A DNA stretch of 64,000 bases from Mucilaginibacter terrenus (GTDB lineage: Bacteria; Bacteroidota; Bacteroidia; Sphingobacteriales; Sphingobacteriaceae). Location of the stretch: positions 1,984,001-2,048,000 of the forward strand of contig NZ_QWDE01000001.1 of assembly GCF_003432065.1 (NCBI RefSeq), given 5' to 3'. Of the stretch, positions 15,882 through 24,502 are shown piece by piece. Position numbers and translations under genes: made by a program. The notes below the pieces were generated by a model, which had not been told where the DNA came from, made no database searches, and was given only the letters and a program-made list of their open reading frames with translations. Position 1 is the first letter of the stretch. Every line of letters begins with the position of its first letter.

Positions 15882-16754
15882 CTAGGCTTGGGGCTTAAGT
15901 GAGGAGAATACTTTTTTACCTACAGTTATCACCAACACTGCGGCTAAACCCGCAACCAGTCCTAATGCAAGCTCTTTAACAATTGAGGGAATTTGGGGAT
16001 ACAGATGGTGTATATATTCGATATTATGAACGAAGATGCCGCCGGAAACAAGTATCAAAGCAATAGTACCTACAACGCTAAGTATGCGGATAATTACCGG
16101 TAACGACTTTACAAGTACCGTACCCAATGTTGATAAAAAACCTTTATTTCCCGACCGCTTAATCAAGTTATAACCGGCATCGTCCATTCTGACAATTACA
16201 GCCACAATCCCGTAAACTCCTACAGTTGCCAAAATGGCTACGGCTGAAACAGTTATTATTTGGATAGCGAGGGTTTTATCAGAAACAGACCCTAAAGCAA
16301 TTATCACGATCTCAATAGACAAGATAAAATCTGTAGCAATAGCCGACTTGATTTTCGCCTTTTCAGCAGCACTGTCATCTTGCTGTTCCTTCTCTACTAC
16401 TTTGTCGCTGGTTTTTTTACCATGAAAAAAATACTCTATAATTTTCTCTACGCCTTCGTAGGCTAAATACAAACCGCCAAGAATCAAAATAACTTTTATT
16501 GCAGCCGGGAAGAACAGGTTCAGCAATAATGCTACAGGAACAATGATAAGCTTGTTTACCAGGGAGCCTTTTGTAATTGCCCAAAGTACCGGCAATTCCC
16601 TGGACGACAGAAAGCCGGTGGCTTTTTCCGCGTTAACAGCCAGGTCGTCGCCCAATATACCTACCGTTTTGCGTGTTGCCAATTTAGCGGCCACAGCTAC
16701 ATCGTCCATTAATGCACTTATATCATCCAGAATTGCGAATATGCCTGCAGCCAT
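15882..16754 (-). CDS. DUF808 (YedI-type) membrane protein
   Basis: The 290-residue protein has the DUF808 N-terminus (MAAGIFAILDDISALMDDVA, then KTVGILGDDLAV) and about six or seven membrane spans. It sits in the inner membrane. Its function is unknown. The gene is 144 bp from the SDR start and on the same strand, with no clear terminator in between. Confidence 0.85.
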   Translation of the reverse strand: MAAGIFAILDDISALMDDVAVAAKLATRKTVGILGDDLAVNAEKATGFLSSRELPVLWAITKGSLVNKLIIVPVALLLNLFFPAAIKVILILGGLYLAYEGVEKIIEYFFHGKKTSDKVVEKEQQDDSAAEKAKIKSAIATDFILSIEIVIIALGSVSDKTLAIQIITVSAVAILATVGVYGIVAVIVRMDDAGYNLIKRSGNKGFLSTLGTVLVKSLPVIIRILSVVGTIALILVSGGIFVHNIEYIHHLYPQIPSIVKELALGLVAGLAAVLVITVGKKVFSSLKPQA

Positions 16755-16897
16755 TTGGTAGTATTATATTTAGTGGACTCGTGTTTACCCAACCGTATAA
16801 ATGCGAGTTGCAGAGTAAAGTTTTAAAATGTAACAATATTAGCCTGCGATGAGCACATTAATGGTTTTTGCGGAACGCGAATTGCAGTTGAGATTAC

Positions 16898-18001
16898 ATG
16901 GAGTTACTGGATATATTAAACGACATCACCACAGAAGCGCGGGAGTTAAACGGTGAAGAGAAGTCATTTAAACTGTGGATGCCGAAGCGGGTAGTTTTTA
17001 CAGCTGATGCACTGGAGCAAGCCTACGGCCAAAAGATATATGAACGGATTAAAGAACTTAACCTAAATATTGAAATAGCAAAAAACAATCGCATAACAGG
17101 GCTGCGCGGTAAAGACGAACGTGAAACCTACCGTATAGCTAAGAACACGTTAGCAATCGTTAATGCACCGCCAAGCGCATTTAATCTTCGCCCAATCCCT
17201 CCTTCTGCAGATTGGCAGTTTCATTTGGCCGAAGGCTGCCCTGCTCACTGCCAGTACTGTTATTTAGCCGGGAGTTTATCCGGTCCGCCCGCCATAAGGG
17301 TATTTGCAAACCTGCCGCAGATTTTAGAAAACACCATTAAATTTGAAAGCTTAAATCAGGTCACCTCATTTGAGGCCAGCTGCTATACAGATCCCTTGAG
17401 CCTGGAACATCTTACCGGAGGTTTGGCCGAATCGATTAACCACTTTGCAGATCGCCCGAATACACATTTGCGTTTTGTTACCAAATTTGATAATGTAAGC
17501 GGCTTGCTCAACCTCAATCATCAGGGCCGTACAAGGTTCCGGAGCAGCCTAAATGCAGATGTAATTGCCAGGAAGTTGGAAGGTGGCACTCCAAATGTAT
17601 CAGTCCGCATAAAGGCTTTAAGGAAAATGGCGCTGCCACGCCAGCAGGGAGGTGGAGGCTACCCTATTGGTGTAGTGCTGGCACCAATAATGCCTATACC
17701 CGATTGGGAACTACATTATTCCAAACTGATGGATGAACTGGAGCTTAACCTTAACTTTGAAATTGATTTAACCTTTGAATTGATAACGCACCGGTTCACA
17801 CCTGGTTCCCGAGATATTTTGATGGAGTGGTACCCCAATACCAGCCTGGATTTTAGCGAAACGAACAGAGCTATAAAACGGAATAAGTTTGGTGGCCATA
17901 AGTATGTTTTTGTAAAAGAACTGATGAAAGAACTAAAATCGTTTTTTGAAGCTGAAATAGCACGCAGGTTTCCGAATGCCAGGATATTATACTGGACGTA
18001 A
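16898..18001 (+). CDS. Spore-photoproduct-lyase-family radical SAM protein
   Basis: The 367-residue protein carries a radical SAM iron-sulfur motif CPAHCQYC (Cys114, Cys118, Cys121, spacing C-x3-C-x2-C) as in spore photoproduct lyase. Cys162 in FEASCYTDP lies about 40 residues on, near where the H-atom-donor cysteine of the Bacillus enzyme falls. That match is from memory, not an alignment. Family members in non-sporulating bacteria may repair UV thymine damage or act on other substrates. The gene stands alone with about 90-140 bp flanks. Confidence 0.8.
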   Translation: MELLDILNDITTEARELNGEEKSFKLWMPKRVVFTADALEQAYGQKIYERIKELNLNIEIAKNNRITGLRGKDERETYRIAKNTLAIVNAPPSAFNLRPIPPSADWQFHLAEGCPAHCQYCYLAGSLSGPPAIRVFANLPQILENTIKFESLNQVTSFEASCYTDPLSLEHLTGGLAESINHFADRPNTHLRFVTKFDNVSGLLNLNHQGRTRFRSSLNADVIARKLEGGTPNVSVRIKALRKMALPRQQGGGGYPIGVVLAPIMPIPDWELHYSKLMDELELNLNFEIDLTFELITHRFTPGSRDILMEWYPNTSLDFSETNRAIKRNKFGGHKYVFVKELMKELKSFFEAEIARRFPNARILYWT

Positions 18002-18093
18002 CTATTTGATTTTGATAATATCACGCTTAAATATACTCCGTAGTTGATGTTATCTGGATTAAATCACAACGTAACATTTATTCAAAACAGATC

Positions 18094-18594
18094 TTAGTTG
18101 GCAACTGAGAAGCTTATTGTATTTTTCACCTGCAGCCCACTTACACCGCTGCCAACATACGTTAGCTTATACTTGGTTTTGGCTAATACATAGTTGGTTG
18201 CTAGATTAATCTCAGTCGTAACTTTACTCTTAGCAGCTACCGTGATATATGCACTTGCTGGCGGGGGCATTACACGCCTTGCCATTGCTCCTTTAAAAAC
18301 AGCCTCATTCCCGTTACCATCAATAATTTCAAAATACTTCCCAATGCGCGGCTCAAAAGGGGTTTCCCACTTGCAGAAACGCAGATCACGATTAGTGTTA
18401 TTTATTACTGTAAAAGATAAAAGCGCAGAACCGCTTGAGACAAACTTCTCTTTCATGGTCATATGCACTATCAACTTACCGGCAGAATTTTGACTTGCAT
18501 TAGATGCACCCTCTTGGCTAAGTTGCTTTCTACTTTTACAACCAAATGAAAACAGGCAAATAGTAATGGCGGCGAGAAATATTCTAATTTTCAT
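18094..18594 (-). CDS. Putative lipoprotein with beta-rich domain
   Basis: The 166-residue product begins with a signal and lipobox LFSFGC (Cys19), followed by KSRKQ. The remainder is a single beta-sandwich-like domain (FVSSGSALLSFTVINNTN). It probably sits in an envelope membrane facing the periplasm. I do not recognise a function. The gene is convergent with the radical SAM gene. Confidence 0.65.
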   Translation of the reverse strand: MKIRIFLAAITICLFSFGCKSRKQLSQEGASNASQNSAGKLIVHMTMKEKFVSSGSALLSFTVINNTNRDLRFCKWETPFEPRIGKYFEIIDGNGNEAVFKGAMARRVMPPPASAYITVAAKSKVTTEINLATNYVLAKTKYKLTYVGSGVSGLQVKNTISFSVAN

Positions 18595-18719
18595 ACCTCA
18601 GAGACACTAAAATTGCACAATGGTTTGATGTTCTCTCCTTGTATTTGTTCAACAACATCACCACCAGGTAATTAAACCCAGAATTTTTAACTATTTCTTC
18701 GACTTTAACAAACAATTAT

Positions 18720-18741
18720 TATATTTGCGTAACTAGTTACG
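18720..18741 (+). promoter_or_regulatory. Promoter and MarR-like operator for the MarR-GNAT gene
   Basis: TATATTTG at 18720-18727 is a perfect -7 box with only a weak -33 word. It is followed at once by CGTAACTAGTTACG (18728-18741), a perfect 14-bp palindrome covering the expected start site, 6 bases before the ATG at 18748. This suits autorepression. Confidence 0.75.
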
Positions 18742-18747
18742 TAATCA

Positions 18748-19716
18748 ATGAATAATAAATTTTTTAACGATGCAGGCATCATAGCTATTGGTAGCAGGCT
18801 AAGAATGCTTACGGAGGCTATTACCAATGAAGCTGCTGGTATATACAAACTCTATGAAATCGAAATTCAGCCGAAGTGGTTTCCGGTTTTTTATGCTTTA
18901 TCTCGTGGCGAAGAAAAGACTATAACGGGAATAGCTGTTGAAATCGGACACTCGCACCCGTCTGTAAGTAAAATTGTAAGCGAAATGATCAAGGCGGGAT
19001 TGGTTATCGAGAAAAAAGGTACAGTGGATGGCCGAAGAACCTTAGTGGCTCTTTCTAAGAAAGGAAAAGGCTATGCAGACAAAATAAAAGACCAGTACGC
19101 AGATCTTGAGCAAGCCATTACAACCATAAACGCGCAGGCGACACATGATTTATGGAAGGCAATAGAAGAGTGGGAGTTTTTGCTTGAACAAAAACCTTTG
19201 CTGCGCAGGGTGACAGAAGAAAAAAAACAACGGGAAAGTAAAGACGTACAAATTGTAGACTACCAGTCGAATTATGCAGCGGCTTTCAAGTCATTGAATG
19301 AAGAATGGATCTCCACCTATTTTAAGATGGAAGAAACAGACTATAAGTCTTTAGATGACCCGGAAGGTTATATCTTGAAAAAAGGCGGCCATATACTGGT
19401 TGCTTTATACCACGACAAACCAGTTGGTGTTTGCGCGTTGATTAAAATGCATAACAGCGATTATGATTTTGAACTTGCCAAGATGGCGGTGTCGCCACTT
19501 GCTCAAGGTAAGAATATAGGATGGCTGCTGGGCCGGGCAGCACTAAACTGGGCAAGTAGGCAAGGTGCTAAAAAGATCTATTTAGAAAGTAACACCTTGT
19601 TGAAACCGGCTATTAACCTCTATCATAAACTCGGATTTAAAAAGGTCGTGGGCCATCCTACTCCTTATGAAAGATGTAACATTCAGATGGCTTGTGATAT
19701 AAGTAAAAATCAGTAA
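18748..19716 (+). CDS. MarR-type regulator fused to a GNAT acetyltransferase
   Basis: The 322-residue protein joins two domains. Residues about 1-150 are a MarR winged helix-turn-helix (ITGIAVEIGHSHPSVSKIVS, then KKGTVDGRRTLVAL in the wing). Residues about 168-320 are a GNAT N-acetyltransferase, with the acetyl-CoA loop near SPLAQGKNIGWLLGRAA and a GFKKV ending. Such fusions are known in Bacteroidota and other phyla. The palindrome in its leader implies that it controls its own gene. The acetylation substrate is unknown. Confidence 0.9.
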   Translation: MNNKFFNDAGIIAIGSRLRMLTEAITNEAAGIYKLYEIEIQPKWFPVFYALSRGEEKTITGIAVEIGHSHPSVSKIVSEMIKAGLVIEKKGTVDGRRTLVALSKKGKGYADKIKDQYADLEQAITTINAQATHDLWKAIEEWEFLLEQKPLLRRVTEEKKQRESKDVQIVDYQSNYAAAFKSLNEEWISTYFKMEETDYKSLDDPEGYILKKGGHILVALYHDKPVGVCALIKMHNSDYDFELAKMAVSPLAQGKNIGWLLGRAALNWASRQGAKKIYLESNTLLKPAINLYHKLGFKKVVGHPTPYERCNIQMACDISKNQ

Positions 19717-19918
19717 GAATGTGCTTTCATTGATCTTAGATGATCTTATTTGTTTTTACCAATTACAAAGCGAGAACCAATGACATGTAATTAAAGTTTG
19801 GGGCGTTTATCTTATAGCCAATTCCCTAATCCAATTAAACACTGCGATACCGTTCTGCTGAAGTTTACCGCCTCAAAATTCACAAAACAAATCACTGTGC
19901 TTTCAATTCTTTTAGTAG

Positions 19919-20401
19919 ATGAAACAATTACCAAAAAACACAGCACTTACAGGGCAGTTAAAATGGGTGGAGCAGGTAGCTTCCGTTATGGACGACAAAT
20001 TCCGCGTCCCTGGTACAAATTTTCGCTTCGGGCTCGATCCTGTGCTGAACTTCATCCCCTTTGCAGGAGATGTTTCTGGCTTCATAGTAGCAGCAGCGCT
20101 GCTTTATGTAATTGCAAAGAACGGAGGTGTGAGTCGAAAGGTACTTATTTTAATGGCTGTTAATATTTGCGTAGATGGACTTCTTGGCGGAATTCCCCTC
20201 GTAGGTCAGATAACCGACTTCTATTTCAAAGCAAATACCCGCAACATTAAGCTGCTAAAAGAGCACTATCAAGAAGGCAAGCACCAGGGCAGCGGTAAAG
20301 GTATTATTGCCTTGATATTAATTGTATTGGTGATTTTCCTTTTGTCAACTATTTATGTCTCCTACATCACTTTGCGATGGCTACTGGGGCTTTTTCAATA
20401 G
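19919..20401 (+). CDS. DUF4112 membrane protein
   Basis: The 160-residue protein fits DUF4112: LDPVLNFIPFAGDVSGFIVA, then GGIPLVGQITDFYFKANTRN. It has about three membrane spans, the last near residues 128-150. The family is of unknown function. It lies 134 bp before the kinase gene on the same strand. A longer reading in another frame (from 19798) is a shadow. Confidence 0.85.
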   Translation: MKQLPKNTALTGQLKWVEQVASVMDDKFRVPGTNFRFGLDPVLNFIPFAGDVSGFIVAAALLYVIAKNGGVSRKVLILMAVNICVDGLLGGIPLVGQITDFYFKANTRNIKLLKEHYQEGKHQGSGKGIIALILIVLVIFLLSTIYVSYITLRWLLGLFQ

Positions 20402-20535
20402 ACATGATAATTACAAGCATACCAATCTCTGGCAGCAAGGCCGGTTCCAATACCTGCTGTTCAAAAACTATTTTTGTGCAGTAGGGTTTAAGGTAGATAC
20501 TTTTATAGCTAAACTGCTTTATCGTTAACAACCAA

Positions 20536-22134
20536 ATGGGTAAAATTTTTACGATAACCGAGGGGCTCGAAAACATGGGTGCTCTTCATACCGGTGGCCA
20601 GGGTTCGGTATATAAAGGCAGGCGCATCGGCGAAATTTTTGTAGCGGTAAAGCTTTTGCCAACCCCAATTCACGCCGAAGATGAGAATGACAAGCACTAT
20701 AAAGATTTCATTAACGAGGTAGAGAAATTAAAAAAGGTTAACCAGGTATCAAACCCCAACGTAGTTAAAATTCTCAATTCCGGGATTACTGAAAGTGGCT
20801 CCCTCCCATTCATCGAGATGGAATTTATTGAGGGTCCTGATCTCGCAGAACTCCTTACTGAAAAAGATACACCTGTTTTTACCATTCATGAAGCCATTAA
20901 GGTGGCTTATCAGCTTGCAAATGCGTTGAGCCATTGCCATAGAGTATCAGTAAAGCATGGCGATATCAAAAGCAATAACGTTAAATTCAATATCAATACC
21001 GGCAACTATATGCTGCTTGATTTTGGTCTCGCAATTATGAGCGACGAGCAGCGGCGAAGCAGCTTACGAAACGCTGGGGCGGTAGAGTTTATGGCGCCTG
21101 AGCAAAGCGAAGGCAACCTGCTGCCGCAAAGCGACGTTTACAGCTACGGCATTATTCTTTACGAATTGCTGGCTGGCACTGTTCCCTTTAAATTGAATGA
21201 CAACGGCCAGACTGCCCGTAATGCTGTAATGATAGCACACCTGGAGCAGGAGCCGCCTGATCTGTTGACGTTGCGTGAAAAGAACATGCCTTTAAGCTGG
21301 CCCGAAGACCAGCGCCGCCGCGAAATGCAGGTGCCTGCGTGGCTGCTGACACTCATATCTAAATGTTTGCAAAAGAATCCGGCCGACCGTTACACGAACG
21401 GCACCGAGCTTCGCGAGGTGATACAACACAGTGTGATCAGCGTAAAAGGTGATGCAGAAAGTGCCCTGATCCTGCAAAACGAAAAAGACGCATTGGAATT
21501 AAAACTAAAGGAAGAGGAGACCAAGACAAGCCGGTTATTGGAGGAAATAACGCAGCTTAAAAACAACCAGGTAGCTTTCAAGGCAGCGCCTGTTACAGCA
21601 CCGTTGCCACATAAAAACAGTGGCAAGAGTATGTCAAAAGCGGCATTATTAGGCATAGGTTTGCTGCTTACCTGCATGGGTGCATTGGCTGGCCATTACC
21701 TTTTTAATAACGGGAAAGCAGCACGGATAGAGCCAGAGCCGCAGAATAGTATAAAGGGAACACCAGAGGTAACGGTAAAGAAGTCCGTTACAAAACCCAA
21801 AACGCTGGCGGTTAAGAAAACAAGAAAAGATTCAGCTAAAAAGGTGGTAAAAACAGCGGAGCCTAAACCAAAGCCTGCTGAAGCTGCGCCGGTCAGTAGC
21901 GGTAAGGGCAGCGATGTAGGTAAAGTATTTACATTGTTTACTACCTACGCCTACTTCCACAGCCGCCCGGATGAGGCAAGCAAACGTGCGGCAAACATAA
22001 ACCAATGGAACAACGCACGCTTAAAAGCCCTGGACGATCAAAACGGGTTTATCTATGTGGTGTATACCAACGATAAAGGACAAACCAGCAAAGGCTGGCT
22101 TAGGAAAAAGGATTTGATTGTGGTTGGACAATAA
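20536..22134 (+). CDS. Transmembrane Ser/Thr protein kinase with C-terminal SH3-like domain
   Basis: The 532-residue protein has an N-terminal Hanks-type kinase domain (about 5-300), a coiled coil (about 310-350), one membrane span (about 369-392), a Lys/Pro-rich linker and a C-terminal SH3-like domain (about 455-532, VFTLFTTYAYFHSRPDEASK). The ATP lysine is Lys39 in VAVKLL, the catalytic loop HGDIKSNN has Asp143, and the DFG motif is at 162-164. The usual HRD is HGD, so this is not an RD-type kinase. The layout suggests a membrane kinase with its SH3 part in the periplasm. Its target is unknown. Confidence 0.9.
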   Translation: MGKIFTITEGLENMGALHTGGQGSVYKGRRIGEIFVAVKLLPTPIHAEDENDKHYKDFINEVEKLKKVNQVSNPNVVKILNSGITESGSLPFIEMEFIEGPDLAELLTEKDTPVFTIHEAIKVAYQLANALSHCHRVSVKHGDIKSNNVKFNINTGNYMLLDFGLAIMSDEQRRSSLRNAGAVEFMAPEQSEGNLLPQSDVYSYGIILYELLAGTVPFKLNDNGQTARNAVMIAHLEQEPPDLLTLREKNMPLSWPEDQRRREMQVPAWLLTLISKCLQKNPADRYTNGTELREVIQHSVISVKGDAESALILQNEKDALELKLKEEETKTSRLLEEITQLKNNQVAFKAAPVTAPLPHKNSGKSMSKAALLGIGLLLTCMGALAGHYLFNNGKAARIEPEPQNSIKGTPEVTVKKSVTKPKTLAVKKTRKDSAKKVVKTAEPKPKPAEAAPVSSGKGSDVGKVFTLFTTYAYFHSRPDEASKRAANINQWNNARLKALDDQNGFIYVVYTNDKGQTSKGWLRKKDLIVVGQ

Positions 22135-22302
22135 TGCAAGTTCGATGCGTGTTCTGAGTGCTAAAGCAGATATCAAGGAACCTCCAATCATGATCTACTT
22201 TTTTACAGTTAGCACATTAAGCTACTTTCGACCTGAAGTACAAGCTATCCAAGGGTAATGAGAAGGATGTTCAGAACCTGGCTTTAGTAAGGTAAATAAT
22301 GA

Positions 22303-22337
22303 AAAAACCCTTTAAACTATTTGTTTAAAGGGTTTTT
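22303..22337. terminator. Bidirectional terminator between the kinase and tRNA-Lys genes
   Basis: A perfect 15-bp stem (22303-22317 with 22323-22337) with loop TATTT has A-runs on one side and T-runs on the other, so it can end transcripts from both strands. It is 27 bases from the tRNA 3' end and about 170 bases after the kinase stop. The stretch 22135-22302 shows nothing else. Confidence 0.75.
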
Positions 22338-22363
22338 CGTTTCGACCTGTTGGGTGGTCTTTG

Positions 22364-22436
22364 TGATCCCGCTGGGACTCGAACCCAGGACCCCAACATT
22401 AAAAGTGTTATGCTCTACCGGCTGAGCTACGGAATC
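22364..22436 (-). tRNA. tRNA-Lys(TTT)
   Basis: Read on the - strand, the 73-base gene folds as a tRNA. The acceptor stem is GATTCCG/CGGGATC, the T loop is GTTCGAG, and the anticodon loop is CTTTTAA with anticodon TTT. The discriminator is A and no CCA is encoded. Confidence 0.95.
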
Positions 22437-22484
22437 ATCCTTTTAACTTTTTCGCTGTTGAAAGCGTTTCCGTTTAAAGTGGTG

Positions 22485-22516
22485 CAAATATACGCTTATT
22501 GTACATTGCCTGCAAA
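22485..22516 (-). promoter_or_regulatory. Promoter of tRNA-Lys
   Basis: On the - strand a TTTG -33 word (22513-22516) and a perfect TATATTTG -7 box (22485-22492) are 20 bases apart, as expected for Bacteroidota. The tRNA begins about 48 bases downstream. Confidence 0.75.
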
Positions 22517-22567
22517 CGTATTTTAAATTTATTTTTAAGTAGATAATAACAATTTCATTATCAGCAA

Positions 22568-23575
22568 TTAAGGATTATAGATACCAATCTTAGCACCATC
22601 GCCAGCTAACAGAACAAGGTTTCCGTGCTTTGCTTTCCTGCAAACGTTGTAACTTTTGTCATCTATTTTACGCCAGTTCTTACCACCATCAGTAGAAATA
22701 TTACTGCCTGATGTACCGGTCGCAAGAAAGGTTTGCCCTTTTAAGAACTCCACACTGGATTGAAAACCTGCCGGACCAGCCTGTGGGTTGCCGCCATTAC
22801 TCAGCTTTTTGATGCCTTTAAATACGTAAGCAACAGAATCAGCAACAACATCTTTAGCATAGTTGCCACCTACTACTATGGTACTATTACTGCCGGTGGC
22901 AAATGAAAATGCTCCTCTGCTGGGCGTACCGTTGGTTAAAGGCAGCATAGTTGCTGTCCACTTTAAATTGTTTGGATTAGCTATCAAAATACGGCTATGG
23001 CTGCCACCTGTTACAACAGTTAGCATTGGCGCCGCCCGTATACAGGTTCCGCTGGCTGCAAATGCAGCCTCATCTTTTAAGGCTTCAGGGCCATTGGCTT
23101 GCGCCCAGGTGCTGCCGCCATCCTTAGTTTCCAGCAGAAGGAACTTGCCATTTATAGGGTCGCCCAGTATAAAGCCATGTTGCTCATCGGCAAAGTCCAT
23201 TGCATCTAAAAAGTACCTTTCTTCTGTTTGGCGGTACTTTTCCTGCCAGGTCGTGCCTCCATCCGTAGTTTTCAGGATCACGGCAGGCGAACCCGAACTC
23301 ATTACTATCGCCTCTTTACTGCTAAAGGCTTCAATATCCCTAAAGTCACTCTTCTCATATCCCTTTACCTGGTTCCATGCCCATGTTTTGCCACCATCTG
23401 TACTGATAGCGAAATTACCGCGACTGCCGCTTACCCAGGCAACATTATTGTCTACCACCGAAAGTCCACGGATACTGGCAGACGCGGGCTGGTTCATCCG
23501 GGTTATGGTTTGGGCATTTACAAATGTTGGGAATAACAGCGCCACAAGGGCAAATAGTTTAAATGCTATCTTCAT
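22568..23575 (-). CDS. Secreted BNR/YCF48-like beta-propeller protein
   Basis: I start at the ATG at 23575, whose ATGA overlaps the DUF2147 stop. A TTG 15 bases upstream also keeps the frame but is unlikely. A signal peptide (MKIAFKLFALVALLF, cut after NAQ) is followed by at least four BNR/Asp-box motifs (S/T-x-D-x-G-x-x-W, as in STDGGKTW, TTDGGTTW, TKDGGSTW, STDGGKNW). This is the layout of YCF48-like/photosystem-II-stability-type propellers. The 335-residue protein is probably periplasmic or surface-bound. The family often assists assembly of membrane complexes. Here the role is unknown. Confidence 0.85.
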   Translation of the reverse strand: MKIAFKLFALVALLFPTFVNAQTITRMNQPASASIRGLSVVDNNVAWVSGSRGNFAISTDGGKTWAWNQVKGYEKSDFRDIEAFSSKEAIVMSSGSPAVILKTTDGGTTWQEKYRQTEERYFLDAMDFADEQHGFILGDPINGKFLLLETKDGGSTWAQANGPEALKDEAAFAASGTCIRAAPMLTVVTGGSHSRILIANPNNLKWTATMLPLTNGTPSRGAFSFATGSNSTIVVGGNYAKDVVADSVAYVFKGIKKLSNGGNPQAGPAGFQSSVEFLKGQTFLATGTSGSNISTDGGKNWRKIDDKSYNVCRKAKHGNLVLLAGDGAKIGIYNP

Positions 23576-24009
23576 TTTACGCGACTCCAATTTTCGGTTC
23601 TTCCTATTAATGATATACCAATATACCCGCGAATTTTCAACACATCGCCCTTAAGCGTCATTTTACAGCTATAGGTTTTGCCAGACTTCGGGTCGTAAAT
23701 GGTACCATCCTCGTAAACATCATCACCATCAAAAACGAAATCTTTTATAATCTCCAGGCCCAATATCGGTCGTGATCGAAGTTCCGCTTTCGGGTTCTTT
23801 TCGTCGGTTTTAGGTTTGCCCGTTTCATCATTAGGGACTTTGATCCAGGCAAGTTTGCCGTAAAACTTACTGCCTTTTTTATAGATAAGTATCTGGCCCT
23901 CTCCTGTTTTGCTCAACCATTTTCCCAATATTGCATCTGCATTTTGGGCAGACGCGGTAATCACGCAAGCAACGGCCAGTACAGTTGTTAAAAATATTTT
24001 TCTGATCAT
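23572..24009 (-). CDS. DUF2147 secreted protein
   Basis: The 145-residue product has a signal peptide (cut near ASAQ) and the DUF2147 pattern: ILGKWLSKTGEGQILIYKKG, then a segment through RPILGLEI, ending in a hydrophobic-Gly strand and RTENWSRVK. The family is exported and of unknown function. It is coupled by ATGA overlap to the BNR gene, so the two likely share a transcript. Confidence 0.85.
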   Translation of the reverse strand: MIRKIFLTTVLAVACVITASAQNADAILGKWLSKTGEGQILIYKKGSKFYGKLAWIKVPNDETGKPKTDEKNPKAELRSRPILGLEIIKDFVFDGDDVYEDGTIYDPKSGKTYSCKMTLKGDVLKIRGYIGISLIGRTENWSRVK

Positions 24010-24092
24010 AGTATTTTTTAGAATTGGTTAGCCCAAGGTATACGTTTACGTCGGTTAATACAAAACGTTCATAATTTTGCATTAATTTTTAA

Positions 24093-24118
24093 TTGCATGG
24101 GGCAAACCGTTATATTTG
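24093..24118 (+). promoter_or_regulatory. Promoter of the tRNA-Leu genes
   Basis: A perfect TATATTTG -7 box lies at 24111-24118, with a TTG word at 24093-24095 whose 15-base spacing is short for a -33 element. The first tRNA starts about 54 bases downstream. Confidence 0.6.
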
Positions 24119-24171
24119 CAGCCTCATAAATGCCAGATACATTATCAATGCTTTGTGAGTTGTTCTATAAT

Positions 24172-24255
24172 GCCCGGATGGCGAAATTGGTAAACGTTGC
24201 GGTCTCAGAAGCCGTTGAGAATTGTCTCTTGAGAGTTCGAGTCTCTCTTCGGGCA
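24172..24255 (+). tRNA. tRNA-Leu(CAG)
   Basis: The gene folds as an 84-base class II tRNA with acceptor GCCCGGA/TTCGGGC, a long variable arm and anticodon loop CTCAGAA with anticodon CAG. The discriminator is A and no CCA is encoded. Confidence 0.93.
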
Positions 24256-24264
24256 CATCCCTTT

Positions 24265-24318
24265 AAGTCTTAAGTAAAGTTGCAATGGTTAATTACCACG
24301 GCTTTTTACTTAAGACTT
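24265..24318 (+). repeat. 14-bp inverted repeat between the two tRNA-Leu genes
   Basis: AAGTCTTAAGTAAA (24265-24278) and TTTACTTAAGACTT (24305-24318) pair perfectly around a 26-base loop. It may be a processing hairpin for a dicistronic tRNA precursor or a weak terminator. Confidence 0.75.
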
Positions 24319-24330
24319 CTTATTGAAAAG

Positions 24331-24414
24331 GCCCGGGTGGCGAAATTGGTAGACGCACCATCTTGAGGGGGTGGCATCCGTAAGGTTGTACGAGTTCGAA
24401 TCTCGTCTCGGGCA
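24331..24414 (+). tRNA. tRNA-Leu(GAG)
   Basis: The 84-base class II tRNA has acceptor GCCCGGG/CTCGGGC, anticodon stem CCATC/GGTGG, loop TTGAGGG with anticodon GAG and the T loop GTTCGAA. It resembles the gene before it in the 5' half, which points to duplication and divergence. Confidence 0.9.
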
Positions 24415-24463
24415 CATTATCTATTCTCTTACCGCCTTATAGTTTCTTTCCCAAACATTTACA

Positions 24464-24471
24464 TATTTTTG
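24464..24471 (+). promoter_or_regulatory. Putative -7 box of the NIPSNAP gene
   Basis: TATTTTTG fits TAnnTTTG. It lies 31 bases before the ATG at 24503. A possible -33 TTTC sits 16 bases upstream, which is weak. Confidence 0.4.
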
Positions 24472-24502
24472 ATGGTAGAGATAGTATAAATAACCATCTA
24501 TT

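Noticed and set aside
19798..20163. + strand reading frame starting before the DUF4112 gene
   Set aside because: It is in another frame, has no protein-like pattern and overlaps the well-supported DUF4112 reading.
22364..22436. tRNA-Lys as a phage attachment site
   Set aside because: The phage region ends about 8.5 kb away and no integrase or repeated tRNA 3' end is visible.
22863..23654. Long + strand reading frame opposite the BNR gene
   Set aside because: It is a shadow of a real - strand gene with a signal peptide, Asp-box motifs and an ATGA link to its neighbour.
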